Source of the DNA: Halobacillus amylolyticus
GTDB taxonomy: Bacteria > Bacillota > Bacilli > Bacillales > Halobacillaceae
Assembly (NCBI RefSeq): GCF_022921115.1
Contig: NZ_CP095075.1
Coordinates: 1,626,001 to 1,690,000, forward strand
Length of the DNA stretch: 64,000 bases
Direction: 5' to 3'
Positions 10,110-18,478 of the stretch are shown here, in pieces (within the stretch, counting starts at the first letter, position 1; each line of letters begins with the position of its first letter). Made by a program: the position numbers and the translations under genes. The notes beneath the pieces were generated by a model that saw nothing but the letters and a program-made list of their open reading frames with translations, was not told the origin of the DNA and made no database searches.

Positions 10110-10363
10110 CTGGCAGCCTCCATGTATGTCGATATTTCTTTTATTATATCAAAAAGTGTGGTAATTCATAGATTGTAAGGGACCATTCGCTGCAGCTGTT
10201 TAGATGTTAATATATTATTTTTGTGGGTTTTTGTGGAAAAGCAGTTTTGAGTTTTGCTGGGGAGGGGTAAGTTCTAGTGAAGTCTATTCGTATGACCCTG
10301 AAAGGAAACGCTTTCTTTTTTATGGTAAAATGAAATCACCCCCACATCAGAAAGGATGTCACT

Positions 10364-10849
10364 ATGTACGGATTAGATGACAAAAGACAAGAAATTCTTG
10401 GTTTTATTGATGGCATTACAAATGAGCAATCGCAAGTGAAACCTGATGAAGAATCCTGGTCGATGCTAGAAGTACTTGAACACCTTTACTTAATGGAACA
10501 ACTCGTTATTTATCAAATAGGAAAAGCTCTTAAAGAAGGCGATGACCAGCAAGTAAGTGAGAAACCGATCCACCGTACACCCGACCGCAGCCGTAAAGTT
10601 GCTGCACCTGAAGCCGTCCAGCCTAAAGGTGAATTCAAGTCATTGGAGGATGCTAGAAGTGGTTTAGCAAAAAGCAGGGAAGCCACGATGTTTTTGATCC
10701 ATAATAAAGACGAAGAAACCTTAAAAAACCGTGCTTTCCCTCATCCTGCTTTTGGTGATATGAATCTAGTACAATGGGTTGAATTTATTGGCTGGCACGA
10801 GCTTCGTCATCTCGATCAAATGAAAGAAGTAAAAGAAAGCATTTCCTAG
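10364..10849 (+). CDS. DinB-like family protein (DinB_2 four-helix bundle)
   Basis: A 161-residue predicted four-helix-bundle protein of the DinB/YfiT superfamily. These are small cytoplasmic metal-binding proteins often induced by DNA damage or linked to thiol transfer. The likely metal ligands are His in WSMLEVLEHLYLMEQ near residue 46 and the pair in IGWHELRHLDQM near residues 144-148. Length and ligand spacing are normal. AGAAAGGATG upstream gives a ribosome site for the ATG at 10364. It is a single gene with its own terminator, divergent from jetA. The precise reaction is unknown. Confidence 0.8.
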   Translation: MYGLDDKRQEILGFIDGITNEQSQVKPDEESWSMLEVLEHLYLMEQLVIYQIGKALKEGDDQQVSEKPIHRTPDRSRKVAAPEAVQPKGEFKSLEDARSGLAKSREATMFLIHNKDEETLKNRAFPHPAFGDMNLVQWVEFIGWHELRHLDQMKEVKESIS

Positions 10850-10852
10850 CTA

Positions 10853-10884
10853 AAAGGACCGGCTTATTACAGCCCGGTCCTTCT
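10853..10884 (+). terminator. Intrinsic terminator of the DinB-like gene
   Basis: AAAGGACCGG and CCGGTCCTT form a stable stem around a short loop three bases after the stop codon, followed by a weak T-rich tail. Confidence 0.75.
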
Positions 10885-10960
10885 TAGTGCTATTGTAATT
10901 CATAGCCACTTATCGTGGGGAACCTCCGGCAAAGCTCCTAACATTAGCTTAAAGGATAAT

Positions 10961-11040
10961 TGCGCGAAATTCCCGTTAATTGCACAAAACTTCGATTAAC
11001 TGCACGAAATTTTCAATATATGCATATTTGGGTGCTTATT
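10961..11040. repeat. Four-unit 20-bp degenerate tandem array
   Basis: Four contiguous 20-base units start at 10961, 10981, 11001 and 11021. Each begins TGC(A/G) and most continue with a GAAATT-like core; the fourth unit is the most diverged. A fifth partial unit may follow at 11041. The array lies between the convergent DinB-like gene and the glycerate permease. There are no spacers, so it is not CRISPR. Confidence 0.7.
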
Positions 11041-11055
11041 ACACAATTCTATCGA

Positions 11056-12411
11056 TCACACGAAAATAAACCATAGAATAGATGTTACGACAATCGCCAC
11101 AACCCCTTGCAAAAGCGTTGCCATCGTTTGTGCTTTGTATGCTTGCGTGATCGACATGCCACTGAATTCTTTTACGACCCAGAAATAGCTATCGTTCACA
11201 TGGGAGACAACCATCGCTCCTGCACCAATAGACATGACGACGAGAGATAACGGAACAGCTCCCTCAATCCCAAGTTGCGGCAGTAACGGGGCAATCAGTG
11301 TTGATGTGATTACAATGGCTGCCGTAGAAGACCCTTGGGCACTTTTAAGAGCGGCCGCAATGATAAATGGGATAAAAATAAACAGTGCACCCGTAAACAG
11401 CTCGCTTCCTGCCATTCCTTTGATGAGATCAGCAATGTTTGTTGAGCTAATGACTGAGCCAAATGCACCACCAGCCCCTGTGATTAACAGAATCGGCGCC
11501 GCTTCCTTTAAAGCAATTCCTATCCAATCTGTTAGTGTTTCCTGATTGAATGTTGGAAGCAATAAGATAGAAAAAAGTACACCCACTAATAAAGCAACAA
11601 CTGGTGAACCCAGGAAGAGGAAGAAGTCAAATAGGTTTCCCGACCATCCGGCAAAAGTGATGACAGAACTGAATCCAATTAATAGAATAGGCACAACAAT
11701 CGGTGCGAAAGACTTAAAGGTTGACGGCATTTCACCGAATCCTTTAATGATTTCATCGTAATCATAGTCTTCTTCGTCACCGTCTTCAATTTCAATCTTT
11801 GTCCCAGCTTTTATAGCCCAAATATAACCGGTGATGATAACGGGTATGGCCACAATTAATCCAAACAGAATAACCGTACCTAGATAGTCTTCTGCTCCAA
11901 TGTTTCCAGCGGCCGCGATCGGACCTGGCGTTGGCGGCACAAGGGTATGTGTCGCAAACAAGCCTGTAGAAAGAGCGATCGCCATTGATGCGACAGTCAC
12001 TCCAGTCTTTTTCGCAAGCGCTTTCTTAAGTGACGATAAAATAACGTAGCCTGAATCGCAAAATACAGGAATACTGACAATACTTCCAATTGCACTCATC
12101 GCGAGCTGCGGTCTTTTTTCACCGACCATTCTAAGAACAACCTCCGCCATTCTTAGGGCTGCTCCCGACTTTTCCAAAATAACCCCAATGATCGTACCAA
12201 ATACGATCACTAGACCAATGCCGCCCATCAGACCACCAAAGCCGCCATTTACTGCCTCAACGACATCAGCCAGGGGCAATCCTGCGAGTATTCCGATAGC
12301 AAAAGCGCCAAAAAGTAAAGATAAGAACGGGTGTAGATTAAACTTTGCCGTTGCTAAAATAACGAATAATACCCCTAATACGATCACGAGAATCAATCCT
12401 ATACCTTCCAT
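11056..12411 (-). CDS. GntP-family permease, probable glycerate/gluconate uptake
   Basis: A 451-residue polytopic membrane protein of the gluconate:H+ symporter (GntP) family. Family segments seen are FGTIIGVILEKSGAALRMAE near residue 75, SIPVFCDSGYVIL near residue 115, the proline-rich THTLVPPTPGPIAAAG near residue 155, and the C-terminal AQGSSTAAIVITST and HVNDSYFWVVKEF motifs. It lies four bases downstream of the glycerate kinase gene on the same strand, with the CdaR-type regulator upstream. Glycerate is therefore the most likely substrate; gluconate or another sugar acid remains possible. Confidence 0.88.
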   Translation of the reverse strand: MEGIGLILVIVLGVLFVILATAKFNLHPFLSLLFGAFAIGILAGLPLADVVEAVNGGFGGLMGGIGLVIVFGTIIGVILEKSGAALRMAEVVLRMVGEKRPQLAMSAIGSIVSIPVFCDSGYVILSSLKKALAKKTGVTVASMAIALSTGLFATHTLVPPTPGPIAAAGNIGAEDYLGTVILFGLIVAIPVIITGYIWAIKAGTKIEIEDGDEEDYDYDEIIKGFGEMPSTFKSFAPIVVPILLIGFSSVITFAGWSGNLFDFFLFLGSPVVALLVGVLFSILLLPTFNQETLTDWIGIALKEAAPILLITGAGGAFGSVISSTNIADLIKGMAGSELFTGALFIFIPFIIAAALKSAQGSSTAAIVITSTLIAPLLPQLGIEGAVPLSLVVMSIGAGAMVVSHVNDSYFWVVKEFSGMSITQAYKAQTMATLLQGVVAIVVTSILWFIFV

Positions 12412-12415
12412 GGTC

Positions 12416-13546
12416 TCACTCCTTCATCAATTTTATAAATAGATGGGTCAATTGCCTGCAAGCCTCATACAAATAACCCTCGCCCTCATTCATGCATTCT
12501 GCTAATGTTCTTGGGCCAGGGACGATCGAAAAACAGCCGGAAAACATTTCATTCATTTTTCTTAAGTCACCTTCAAGACTCCCAGATAGTAGAATCGCAG
12601 GTTTGCCAAACGTTGTAGCCAGATTAGCCACATAGCCTGGTGCCTTGCCATACAACGTCTGAACATCGCTTTGCCCCTCACCCGTTATTACGAGATCGGC
12701 TTGTTGAATGGCGGCCGCAAGCCCAATGGCATCCGAAACAAGCTTCGCACCTGAATGCAGTTCAGCCCCGATCGCTAGGAAGGCAAATCCTAATCCGCCA
12801 GCTGCCCCTGCTCCTTCTTCATTAGCAAATTGCCGGTCAGTGGCCTGTTCGATTAGCCTGCCATATTTCCCTAAAGCTTTATCATAGGCTTCGATTTGAT
12901 CAGAGGTTGCTCCTTTTTGCGGACCATACACGTGACTGGCTCCACGCTCTCCTGTTAACGGATTATCAACATCGCAAGCAACCTTGATCGTGACATCCTT
13001 TAACCGAGGATCCACAAAGTTAAGATCAACAGTATCTACCTGGAAGATATCTTTTCCAAAAGGACCCACAGGTTTACCGTTTGCATCGAAGGCTTTCATT
13101 CCTAAAGCCTGTAGCATCCCGAGACCGCCGTCGTTTGTCGAGCTGCCGCCAAGACCGATGATAAACTGCTTATTCCCACGGTCTAATGCGTGGAGAATCG
13201 CTTCTCCCATTCCATAGGTTGTCGTCAGATCGGGGTTCCTTTTTTCACGTGGAACCATTGGCAAGCCAGAAATGTTCGCCCCCTCAATCACAGCACCTTC
13301 ATCTTCTATTTCAACGAAACTACTTTCAGAATCATCACCTAAAGGACCGCGGCATGTAAACGAAACACGCTCCCCTTTTGTAGCTTTTAACAAAGCCTCA
13401 AGGGTACCCTCTCCACCATCAGCCATCGGTTTAACGATAGTTTCAATGCGAGAATCAACGGAGTGGATCGCTTTTTCCATAGCTTCAGATGCTTGAGCAG
13501 ATGTGAGACTACCTTTAAATGAATCTGGTGCAAGTACAATTTTCAT
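12416..13546 (-). CDS. glxK: Glycerate kinase (GlxK/GarK family)
   Basis: A 376-residue kinase that phosphorylates D-glycerate, feeding it into lower glycolysis. Family hallmarks are the N-terminal MKIVLAPDSFKGSL, VKPMADGGEGTLEAL near residue 40, IGLGGSSTNDGGLGMLQALG near residue 130, and DLVITGEGQSDVQTLYGKAP near residue 280. Length is normal. AAGGAG nine bases upstream of the ATG supports the start. It is first in a kinase-permease pair and lies 100 bases downstream of the CdaR-type gene, with a perfect cre site in that gap, so it is likely under CcpA control. Confidence 0.93.
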   Translation of the reverse strand: MKIVLAPDSFKGSLTSAQASEAMEKAIHSVDSRIETIVKPMADGGEGTLEALLKATKGERVSFTCRGPLGDDSESSFVEIEDEGAVIEGANISGLPMVPREKRNPDLTTTYGMGEAILHALDRGNKQFIIGLGGSSTNDGGLGMLQALGMKAFDANGKPVGPFGKDIFQVDTVDLNFVDPRLKDVTIKVACDVDNPLTGERGASHVYGPQKGATSDQIEAYDKALGKYGRLIEQATDRQFANEEGAGAAGGLGFAFLAIGAELHSGAKLVSDAIGLAAAIQQADLVITGEGQSDVQTLYGKAPGYVANLATTFGKPAILLSGSLEGDLRKMNEMFSGCFSIVPGPRTLAECMNEGEGYLYEACRQLTHLFIKLMKE

Positions 13547-13634
13547 AAAAAACTCCTTAAACCGTTATTACCTCTATTCAATCGAAAAATGATAGATAAA
13601 ACAATTGGCCGTCCACACAAAATTTTCTGACTAC

Positions 13635-13648
13635 TGAAAACGTTTTCT
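13635..13648. promoter_or_regulatory. Catabolite-responsive element (cre) between cdaR-type gene and glxK
   Basis: TGAAAACGTTTTCT matches the Bacillus cre consensus WTGWAARCGYTWNCW at every position after the first W and is embedded in a palindrome. It overlaps the last codons of the regulator gene and lies about 90 bases upstream of glxK. CcpA repression, by blocking or roadblocking transcription of the kinase and permease, is the expected role. Confidence 0.65.
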
Positions 13649-14735
13649 AGTGCAAATGCACAATCCCAATTTTCACCAACAAAGCCTGAAGAATAATCGC
13701 ATCCTTAAATACTCTTGGATCAAGTCCTACTTTTTTATGGACTTGTTCTAAACGATAGACGAGGGTATTTCGATGTATATGCATGTCAGCACTTGTCCTA
13801 TTCACTTTCAAATTTGAGGCAAAATAACATTCAAGGGTATCCATATAGGCATTTTCAAGCTTTTCAAGGCGAATTTGGTATTCTTTCGTCAACTCTTCAA
13901 GTATTGTTGGATCAATGTGATAGAGCAACCGCTTCATTTGAACTTGCTCACTATAGGAAAACTTTTTACGACCTAACTTTATCGCATCAACCGCTTTGAA
14001 ATACGAACAGCGCAGACCGGCGAGCCCATATTCATGAGTTCCCACACCTATAGACACGTCTGTTGCTTCCAATTTTTTAAAAACCTCTTCCACGACTATG
14101 GATGAATTTTTATAAGGGAGGGCAACAATCACCTCTTTCTCTTGATGTGGAACAACAAACAGAGGTTGATAGCCTTGGGTGTTAAGGATTTGCCGCACCC
14201 TTTCACTCCATTCAAAATGATTAGTCACCTGAAGAATAACCACCTGCCAGTTGGCTTTCACATCAACGCCCAGCGTATAAGTCGCCTCATTAAGTAAATA
14301 CTCCTCGTCCATTTTTATCGGATGAAGCAGCTGCTGAACCCAATTATTCCACTGTCTTTCCTGGTAAAAGGCTTGACGCTGAATGTATATTTGCTCAAGA
14401 GCAATCTCAACAGACCCCCGCGTCATCCCGGCCGCCTGCATGACATCATTTGGATTTCCTGTCAGACCCACAACTCCTGCTAATGATCCTCTATGAAAAA
14501 TCGGCAAGTTCACCCCAGGTCTAACATTGGAAAATCGCTCCACGTCATCATCATGTATGATTTGAGCCTCTTGACTGTCAATCACATTCTGCGCCCCTCC
14601 ATGCAATTGATCAAAACGGGATTCATCGGTGCTGGCTACGATTTTTCCACTCGGGTCCATTAAGTTAATTGGAACATCGATATATTGTGAAAGCCGTGAA
14701 ATGATTTCTTCTCCAAGTTGCTTTGTAAGCTCCAT
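13647..14735 (-). CDS. CdaR-family sugar-diacid/glycerate regulator
   Basis: A 362-residue transcription factor of the CdaR type. The N-terminal sugar-diacid recognition domain (residues 1-130) includes QYIDVPINLMDPSGKIVAST. A middle GGDEF-like degenerate region follows. The C-terminal PucR/CdaR helix-turn-helix covers about residues 290-355, with the typical TSADMHIHRNTLVYRLEQV. Such regulators activate glycerate, glucarate or galactarate genes, which fits the downstream glycerate kinase and permease on the same strand. AAGGAGGAGAAAG upstream of the ATG supports the start. The effector is inferred to be glycerate or a diacid from context only. Confidence 0.88.
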   Translation of the reverse strand: MELTKQLGEEIISRLSQYIDVPINLMDPSGKIVASTDESRFDQLHGGAQNVIDSQEAQIIHDDDVERFSNVRPGVNLPIFHRGSLAGVVGLTGNPNDVMQAAGMTRGSVEIALEQIYIQRQAFYQERQWNNWVQQLLHPIKMDEEYLLNEATYTLGVDVKANWQVVILQVTNHFEWSERVRQILNTQGYQPLFVVPHQEKEVIVALPYKNSSIVVEEVFKKLEATDVSIGVGTHEYGLAGLRCSYFKAVDAIKLGRKKFSYSEQVQMKRLLYHIDPTILEELTKEYQIRLEKLENAYMDTLECYFASNLKVNRTSADMHIHRNTLVYRLEQVHKKVGLDPRVFKDAIILQALLVKIGIVHLH

Positions 14736-14797
14736 ATCTTTCTCCTCCTTATGCTAGACCTTCTTATTTTAACCTAGTTGGTGATGTGACTTTTCAA

Positions 14798-14846
14798 GGT
14801 AAAAGGAAAGCCAGAGAAACGGTGCCCCGCTACTCTGGCCTTTACC
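14798..14846 (-). terminator. Hairpin downstream of the YkvI-type gene, possible terminator
   Basis: CTCTGGC and GCCAGAG pair with further partial pairing of GGTAAA and TTTACC around a 16-base loop. On the minus strand only a short T-rich stretch follows, so termination is plausible but not strong. Confidence 0.45.
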
Positions 14847-14896
14847 CCTCAAGTTTATAAAGCTTGTTCGAATGTTCACCACTAGCCAACGGCACC

Positions 14897-15967
14897 CTAT
14901 TCTTCGCGCAGAACGAGTGCCGATTTTTTCCTAGACTTGATCCAAGAGACAGTTACTGCTGCAATTAACACAAATCCGAGATAGCCCATTAACGGGTAGA
15001 CTGTGCTGACCAGATCCGTAAATCCTACAAGACTTGCTGCAAACGAGAGAAGTCCGATAACAATGACCGAACCTTTAAACTTGGTGGTGTCAGGTTGTAC
15101 AAAACGTGCGGTAAAAGAATATAGCATGCCGACTGCAGTATTAAAGACCATCGAGAGCAGAGCGATCGTCATCAGGATACCAACGATAGGTGAAATATCG
15201 GAAGCTAACACCAATGTTGGCATGTCAACTCCTTGCAATTGATTGATATTCGCATAGATTCCTAAATTGATGAGAACGACTAAAATACCAAGGCAAATCC
15301 CACCGATGACAGCACCCTTGCCAGCCGACTTTTCATCCTTCGTGGTCGCACCGATAAGTGTCATCATCGAAAAGCCGACCGCAATATTGAAGGCAACATA
15401 TAGCAATGCACTTAGCAGCCAGTTCGAAGCCGCAGATGGTTGTGTTAAAGCAATACTTTCCAATTCTGCTAGATTTGCGTCACTAGTGAAAAAGGAATAA
15501 ATGGTGATGATGATAATCAACGCTAACATATAGGGACTGATTAAACTAATCACCGAAATCACCTTATCCGTATTAAGACAGAGCGTTAATATCGCTAGAA
15601 TTACCATAAGGATATTGCCGATAACCGGTGAAGTGCCAAATTGCTGTTCGAATATCGACCCACTCCCAGCTACCATGATCGTGGCCACCCCAAATAAAAA
15701 GAATGTCAGTGTAATATCAACTACAGGTCCTAAATATTTACCACAAATGTAGCGAATGACTTTTTTATGAGAAGAGACTTGTAGATTTGCCCCTAGTTGT
15801 ATAAGTTGCATTCCAATAAAGGCAAACAAAAATATCGTGATCACCGCACCGATAATCCCCCACAGACCAAAGCTTGTAAAAAACTGGACAATTTCCTGTC
15901 CTGAAGCAAATCCTGCTCCAATAATAATGCCGACATAAGCACCAGCAATTCGCAGAGTATTTTTCAT
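14897..15967 (-). CDS. YkvI-family membrane transporter
   Basis: A 356-residue polytopic membrane protein of the YkvI type, a group within the amino acid-polyamine-organocation-like transporters. The N terminus GAYVGIIIGAGFASGQEIVQ has the unwound-helix glycine signature typical of LeuT/APC-fold transporters. About ten hydrophobic segments follow. AAAGGAGAGAACG upstream supports the ATG at 15967. It is a lone gene between the glycerate cluster and the S-box locus. The substrate of this family is not known to me; an amino acid is a guess. Confidence 0.8.
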   Translation of the reverse strand: MKNTLRIAGAYVGIIIGAGFASGQEIVQFFTSFGLWGIIGAVITIFLFAFIGMQLIQLGANLQVSSHKKVIRYICGKYLGPVVDITLTFFLFGVATIMVAGSGSIFEQQFGTSPVIGNILMVILAILTLCLNTDKVISVISLISPYMLALIIIITIYSFFTSDANLAELESIALTQPSAASNWLLSALLYVAFNIAVGFSMMTLIGATTKDEKSAGKGAVIGGICLGILVVLINLGIYANINQLQGVDMPTLVLASDISPIVGILMTIALLSMVFNTAVGMLYSFTARFVQPDTTKFKGSVIVIGLLSFAASLVGFTDLVSTVYPLMGYLGFVLIAAVTVSWIKSRKKSALVLREE

Positions 15968-16179
15968 AGTTGACGTTCTCTCCTTTGAAAGGCCTTACAC
16001 TAATTATCATGAATTAAGTTTATCAGACTTGTCAATTTTCGACAAAATTAATAAGTCTCGTAATCTATTGGTTTCGAGAGAGATTCTTGTTACATATAAA
16101 CCCTTGCACTCCTCTTAACTCAACAAGCTACCCCCCTATCTAATAAACGCACTTTTCAGAATTTATTTCAAAATTAACC

Positions 16180-16209
16180 TTGACATTATTAGGTGACTCA
16201 TATTAAGAT
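16180..16209 (+). promoter_or_regulatory. SigA-type promoter of the S-box/ssuE unit
   Basis: TTGACA at 16180-16185 is a perfect -35 box. TAAGAT at 16204-16209 follows after 18 bases. Transcription would begin about 10 bases before the SAM riboswitch. Confidence 0.7.
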
Positions 16210-16227
16210 TAGACTCAAATTTAATAA

Positions 16228-16334
16228 GCTTATCTAGAGAAGCTGAGGGATCTGGCCCTGTGAAGCTTCAGCAACCTCTGACTGTTGTCAGAAAGGTGCT
16301 CCGTCCAGCAAGATCTTTATCTTGGGAGATAAGA
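16228..16334 (+). ncRNA. SAM-I riboswitch (S-box leader)
   Basis: The leader contains the conserved S-box blocks: CTTATCTAGAGAAGCTGAGGG, then CTGGCCC, then GAAGCTTCAGCAACC, a variable hairpin, AAGGTGCT, and the closing strand GAGATAAG that pairs with CTTATC to form P1. GAGATAAGA at the 3' end can instead pair with TCTTTTCTC in the 5' arm of the terminator (one mismatch), which gives the expected antiterminator. With SAM bound, transcription of the downstream reductase should stop. Confidence 0.93.
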
Positions 16335-16352
16335 GCGGCACTTTATAGCTAA

Positions 16353-16386
16353 CCCTCTTTTCTCATTAAAGAAAAGAGGGTTTTTA
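16353..16386 (+). terminator. Riboswitch-controlled intrinsic terminator
   Basis: CCCTCTTTTCTC and GAAAAGAGGG form the stem, followed by TTTTTA. The 5' arm overlaps the sequence able to pair with the riboswitch P1 3' strand, so this is the regulated terminator of the S-box. Confidence 0.9.
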
Positions 16387-16461
16387 TTGTGATAATGATG
16401 ATGGCTGTCAGTGAATGAAACGTAAAATAATCCAGCATTTATTAGGAAAGGGAGATGTCAT

Positions 16462-17007
16462 ATGAGTGAAATTGTATTATTATCTGGAAGTCCTTCTGAG
16501 GAATCAAGGTCAGAGCTTGTACTAAATTATTTAGCACAATTGGTGGATCAGGAGGGACTATCCACAGAGAAGATTTCTGTCCGCAATGTGTCGCCGGAGG
16601 ACCTATTTTATGCACGCTACGATAGTGAGGCGATTGAGGAAATTGCAACAACGATTCAACAGGCAAAAGGAGTGATTGTTGCTTCCCCTGTATATAAAGC
16701 GTCGTACTCTGGAATTCTTAAAGCTTTAATTGATTTACTGCCACAGGATGTGTTAAAGGACACACCAGTCTTCCCTATTATGACCGGCGGCAGCAAGTCT
16801 CATTTGCTCGCGATTGAGTATGCGTTAAAACCATTGCTTGCCACGTTAAAAGGGCAAAATTTGAAAGGCGTCTATTTACTTGATCATCAGATCGACAAAT
16901 CCAACCCGGTACAGCCGATTACGAATGAGGATTGCGACCAACGCTTAAAGAAACAGCTAGTGTATTTCCTTCAGGTTATTAAAAATCAAGTTCCAATAGC
17001 TTTTTAA
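16462..17007 (+). CDS. ssuE: NADPH-dependent FMN reductase, SsuE type
   Basis: A 181-residue flavodoxin-like reductase. SsuE enzymes reduce FMN for the sulfonate monooxygenase SsuD, releasing sulfite from alkanesulfonates. The phosphate-binding loop SGSPSEESRSE follows the first beta strand, and the FMN/NADPH-binding segment VIVASPVYKASYSGILKALIDLLP lies at about residues 72-95. The gene sits behind an S-box riboswitch, which fits a sulfur-assimilation role. GAAAGGGAGATG upstream supports the ATG. No SsuD, sulfonate transporter or other sulfur gene is adjacent, so its partner must be elsewhere. Confidence 0.88.
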   Translation: MSEIVLLSGSPSEESRSELVLNYLAQLVDQEGLSTEKISVRNVSPEDLFYARYDSEAIEEIATTIQQAKGVIVASPVYKASYSGILKALIDLLPQDVLKDTPVFPIMTGGSKSHLLAIEYALKPLLATLKGQNLKGVYLLDHQIDKSNPVQPITNEDCDQRLKKQLVYFLQVIKNQVPIAF

Positions 17008-17467
17008 CATGTTTGTTTTTTAAAAGTTTGTGGCTATTTAGGGTGATTTTTTGACCTACAGAAAAGGAAAGATTAGCAGTTAGCCGAGGGAAATACGCGA
17101 GACTGTGGAAAAGCGGGCCAGTCGAGACCACACAATAAAGGACGAAGAGGGAGTTCGATGGTTCGTCCACGGAAGTTCTGTGTCTTCAGATCAAGAGCCT
17201 TAAAAATTTAAATCTTAACTGAAAAAATACTGTAGTGCATTGGAATCCTAAAATTTTGCGGTGGTGTTTTAGAATAAAATACCTCTGCACCGTTTCTCCA
17301 AGTGAGCGTGCACCGCATCCCCCCTTTTCTTGCAGTCCTTTAAAAGGCTTTGCGGGCATTATAATAGGTTAAGAAGTCACCCCACCTTCAACTGTAAACA
17401 GGGTGGCTTCTATTTCTATAAACTTACCTGAAGATGCACATTAACAAATGTTTTTTTCCAGTATTAG
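17008..17467. other. Intergenic stretch with repeat-element remnant and terminator hairpin
   Basis: No credible gene. GGAAAAGCGGGCCAGTCGAG near 17107-17126 recurs with one extra base at 19061-19081, so a dispersed intergenic element has left a copy here. The hairpin at 17372-17411 is listed separately. Confidence 0.55.
17372..17411 (-). terminator. Terminator-like hairpin downstream of the GNAT gene
   Basis: AGAAGTCACCC at 17372-17382 pairs with GGGTGGCTTCT at 17401-17411 along 11 base pairs including one wobble. It lies about 60 bases past the stop of the minus-strand acetyltransferase; the T-tract is weak in both directions. Confidence 0.5.
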
Positions 17468-17920
17468 CTAACTGGAATCACCATCCAACTTTAATTCCAT
17501 CAGTGTGGAAACTTCCTGAAACCCAAGTTTTTGATAAAGATGTTTTACATGGTTTCCCGAAAATACGTTCAATTGAATTTTTTTGTATCCTTCATCTTTT
17601 AAGTGTCTCACTACTTCTTTACATAACTTTTCTGCTACTCCTTGATTGCGGTACTGTGGAAGAACGTAAATTTCTGGAATAAACATGACCATTTCATCAG
17701 TATAGTAGTCAGTTGTCCTTCCTACACCAATCCATCCTTGGATCACATTATTATGACAGTCAACAAGGTAATATCCACCGTCTAATAAAAATGGGGCCAC
17801 CATTTGCTGTACCTTATCCGGTACTGGGTCAACATACCCCATGGTCGCTTCCTTTAATACTTCCAGAGAATGTCCAAGTATCTTTTGTGTTTCACTATAA
17901 GTAGCCTTTCTAATTGACAT
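17468..17920 (-). CDS. GNAT family N-acetyltransferase
   Basis: A 150-residue GCN5-related acetyltransferase. The acetyl-CoA binding motif A is VLPQYRNQGVAEKLCKEVV at about residues 87-105, preceded by the beta strand EMVMFIPEIY. The C-terminal NVFSGNHVKHLYQKLGFQEV is the usual motif B region with the conserved tyrosine and GF. Length is normal. GGAGGGAAAGGTAG upstream of the ATG supports the start. The acceptor substrate is unknown and the neighbours give no hint. Confidence 0.9.
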   Translation of the reverse strand: MSIRKATYSETQKILGHSLEVLKEATMGYVDPVPDKVQQMVAPFLLDGGYYLVDCHNNVIQGWIGVGRTTDYYTDEMVMFIPEIYVLPQYRNQGVAEKLCKEVVRHLKDEGYKKIQLNVFSGNHVKHLYQKLGFQEVSTLMELKLDGDSS

Positions 17921-18063
17921 CTACCTTTCCCTCCTTTGCTGACAGATATGCTAATGAAGTTTATTTGACTAAGGAATATTATAAATTTTCGGGAGTAATT
18001 CCCCTTCTCATAACGGCAGCTTCGGACGTGGTTTAATTTATTCATAAGAACCCAAAAAAGGGT

Positions 18064-18104
18064 GTTGAAAAACACCACAGGCTGTCGAAGGATTCGACAG
18101 CCTG
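18064..18104 (-). terminator. Strong terminator of the minus-strand YjcZ-type gene
   Basis: CAGGCTGTCGAA and TTCGACAGCCTG form a perfect 12-bp stem with a three-base loop at 18078-18104. On the minus strand it is followed by TGGTGTTTTTC, a T-rich tail. Confidence 0.85.
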
Positions 18105-18154
18105 TTATGGTACCGCTATTCTACAGTTCGGGTAAACACCAAGTTTTAGTTGTC

Positions 18155-18271
18155 TTAGTAGACACCACCAACAAAAGCAGTCCCTACGATAATGAGTAGG
18201 ATAAATAAAACTACAATAAAGGCAAATCCTCCACCGGCACCATAGCCAACACCTTCGACTTCTGCACTCAT
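18155..18271 (-). CDS. YjcZ-family sporulation microprotein (38 aa)
   Basis: A 38-residue protein with GGAGG nine bases upstream of its ATG. It starts MSAEVEGVGYGAGGG and continues with one strongly hydrophobic helix, FAFIVVLFILLIIVG, ending GGVY. This is the Bacillus YjcZ/tiny-membrane family, made during sporulation and found in spore proteomes. The upstream region holds CATACAGTA, a possible SigK -10 box, but no well-placed -35. A strong terminator follows. It is one of five paralogues in this window and differs by its acidic N terminus. Confidence 0.85.
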   Translation of the reverse strand: MSAEVEGVGYGAGGGFAFIVVLFILLIIVGTAFVGGVY

Positions 18272-18422
18272 TACAACACCTCCATATCCATTTGTTCCTA
18301 CTGTATGTATGTCAGGTAATTCCGACATGGACAATGTCCCAATTTTTACATATGTGGGCGCAACCTTTAGTATGATTCGATGTTTATTAAGAATTAGGTT
18401 AGAAGACGGGACATTCGCACTG

Positions 18423-18449
18423 ACAGGATCCAGTTAAAAACATAAATTA
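18423..18449 (+). promoter_or_regulatory. Possible SigK (late mother-cell) promoter
   Basis: CATAAATTA at 18441-18449 fits the SigK -10 consensus CATANNNTA exactly. AC at 18423-18424 lies 16 bases upstream, close to the usual AC-N17 spacing. It precedes a YjcZ-type gene, for which late sporulation expression is expected. Confidence 0.4.
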
Positions 18450-18478
18450 TTATGAATAATACTAAAGGAGGAATGAAC

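Noticed and set aside
10299..10316. cre site before the DinB-like gene
   Set aside because: AGGAAACGCTTTCT has two mismatches at conserved positions of the cre consensus, so it is below the standard used for the other two sites.
10961..11040. CRISPR array (also considered for 35107-35253, 46151-46230 and 49987-51560)
   Set aside because: Units are contiguous with no unique spacers, units are degenerate, and no cas genes are present.
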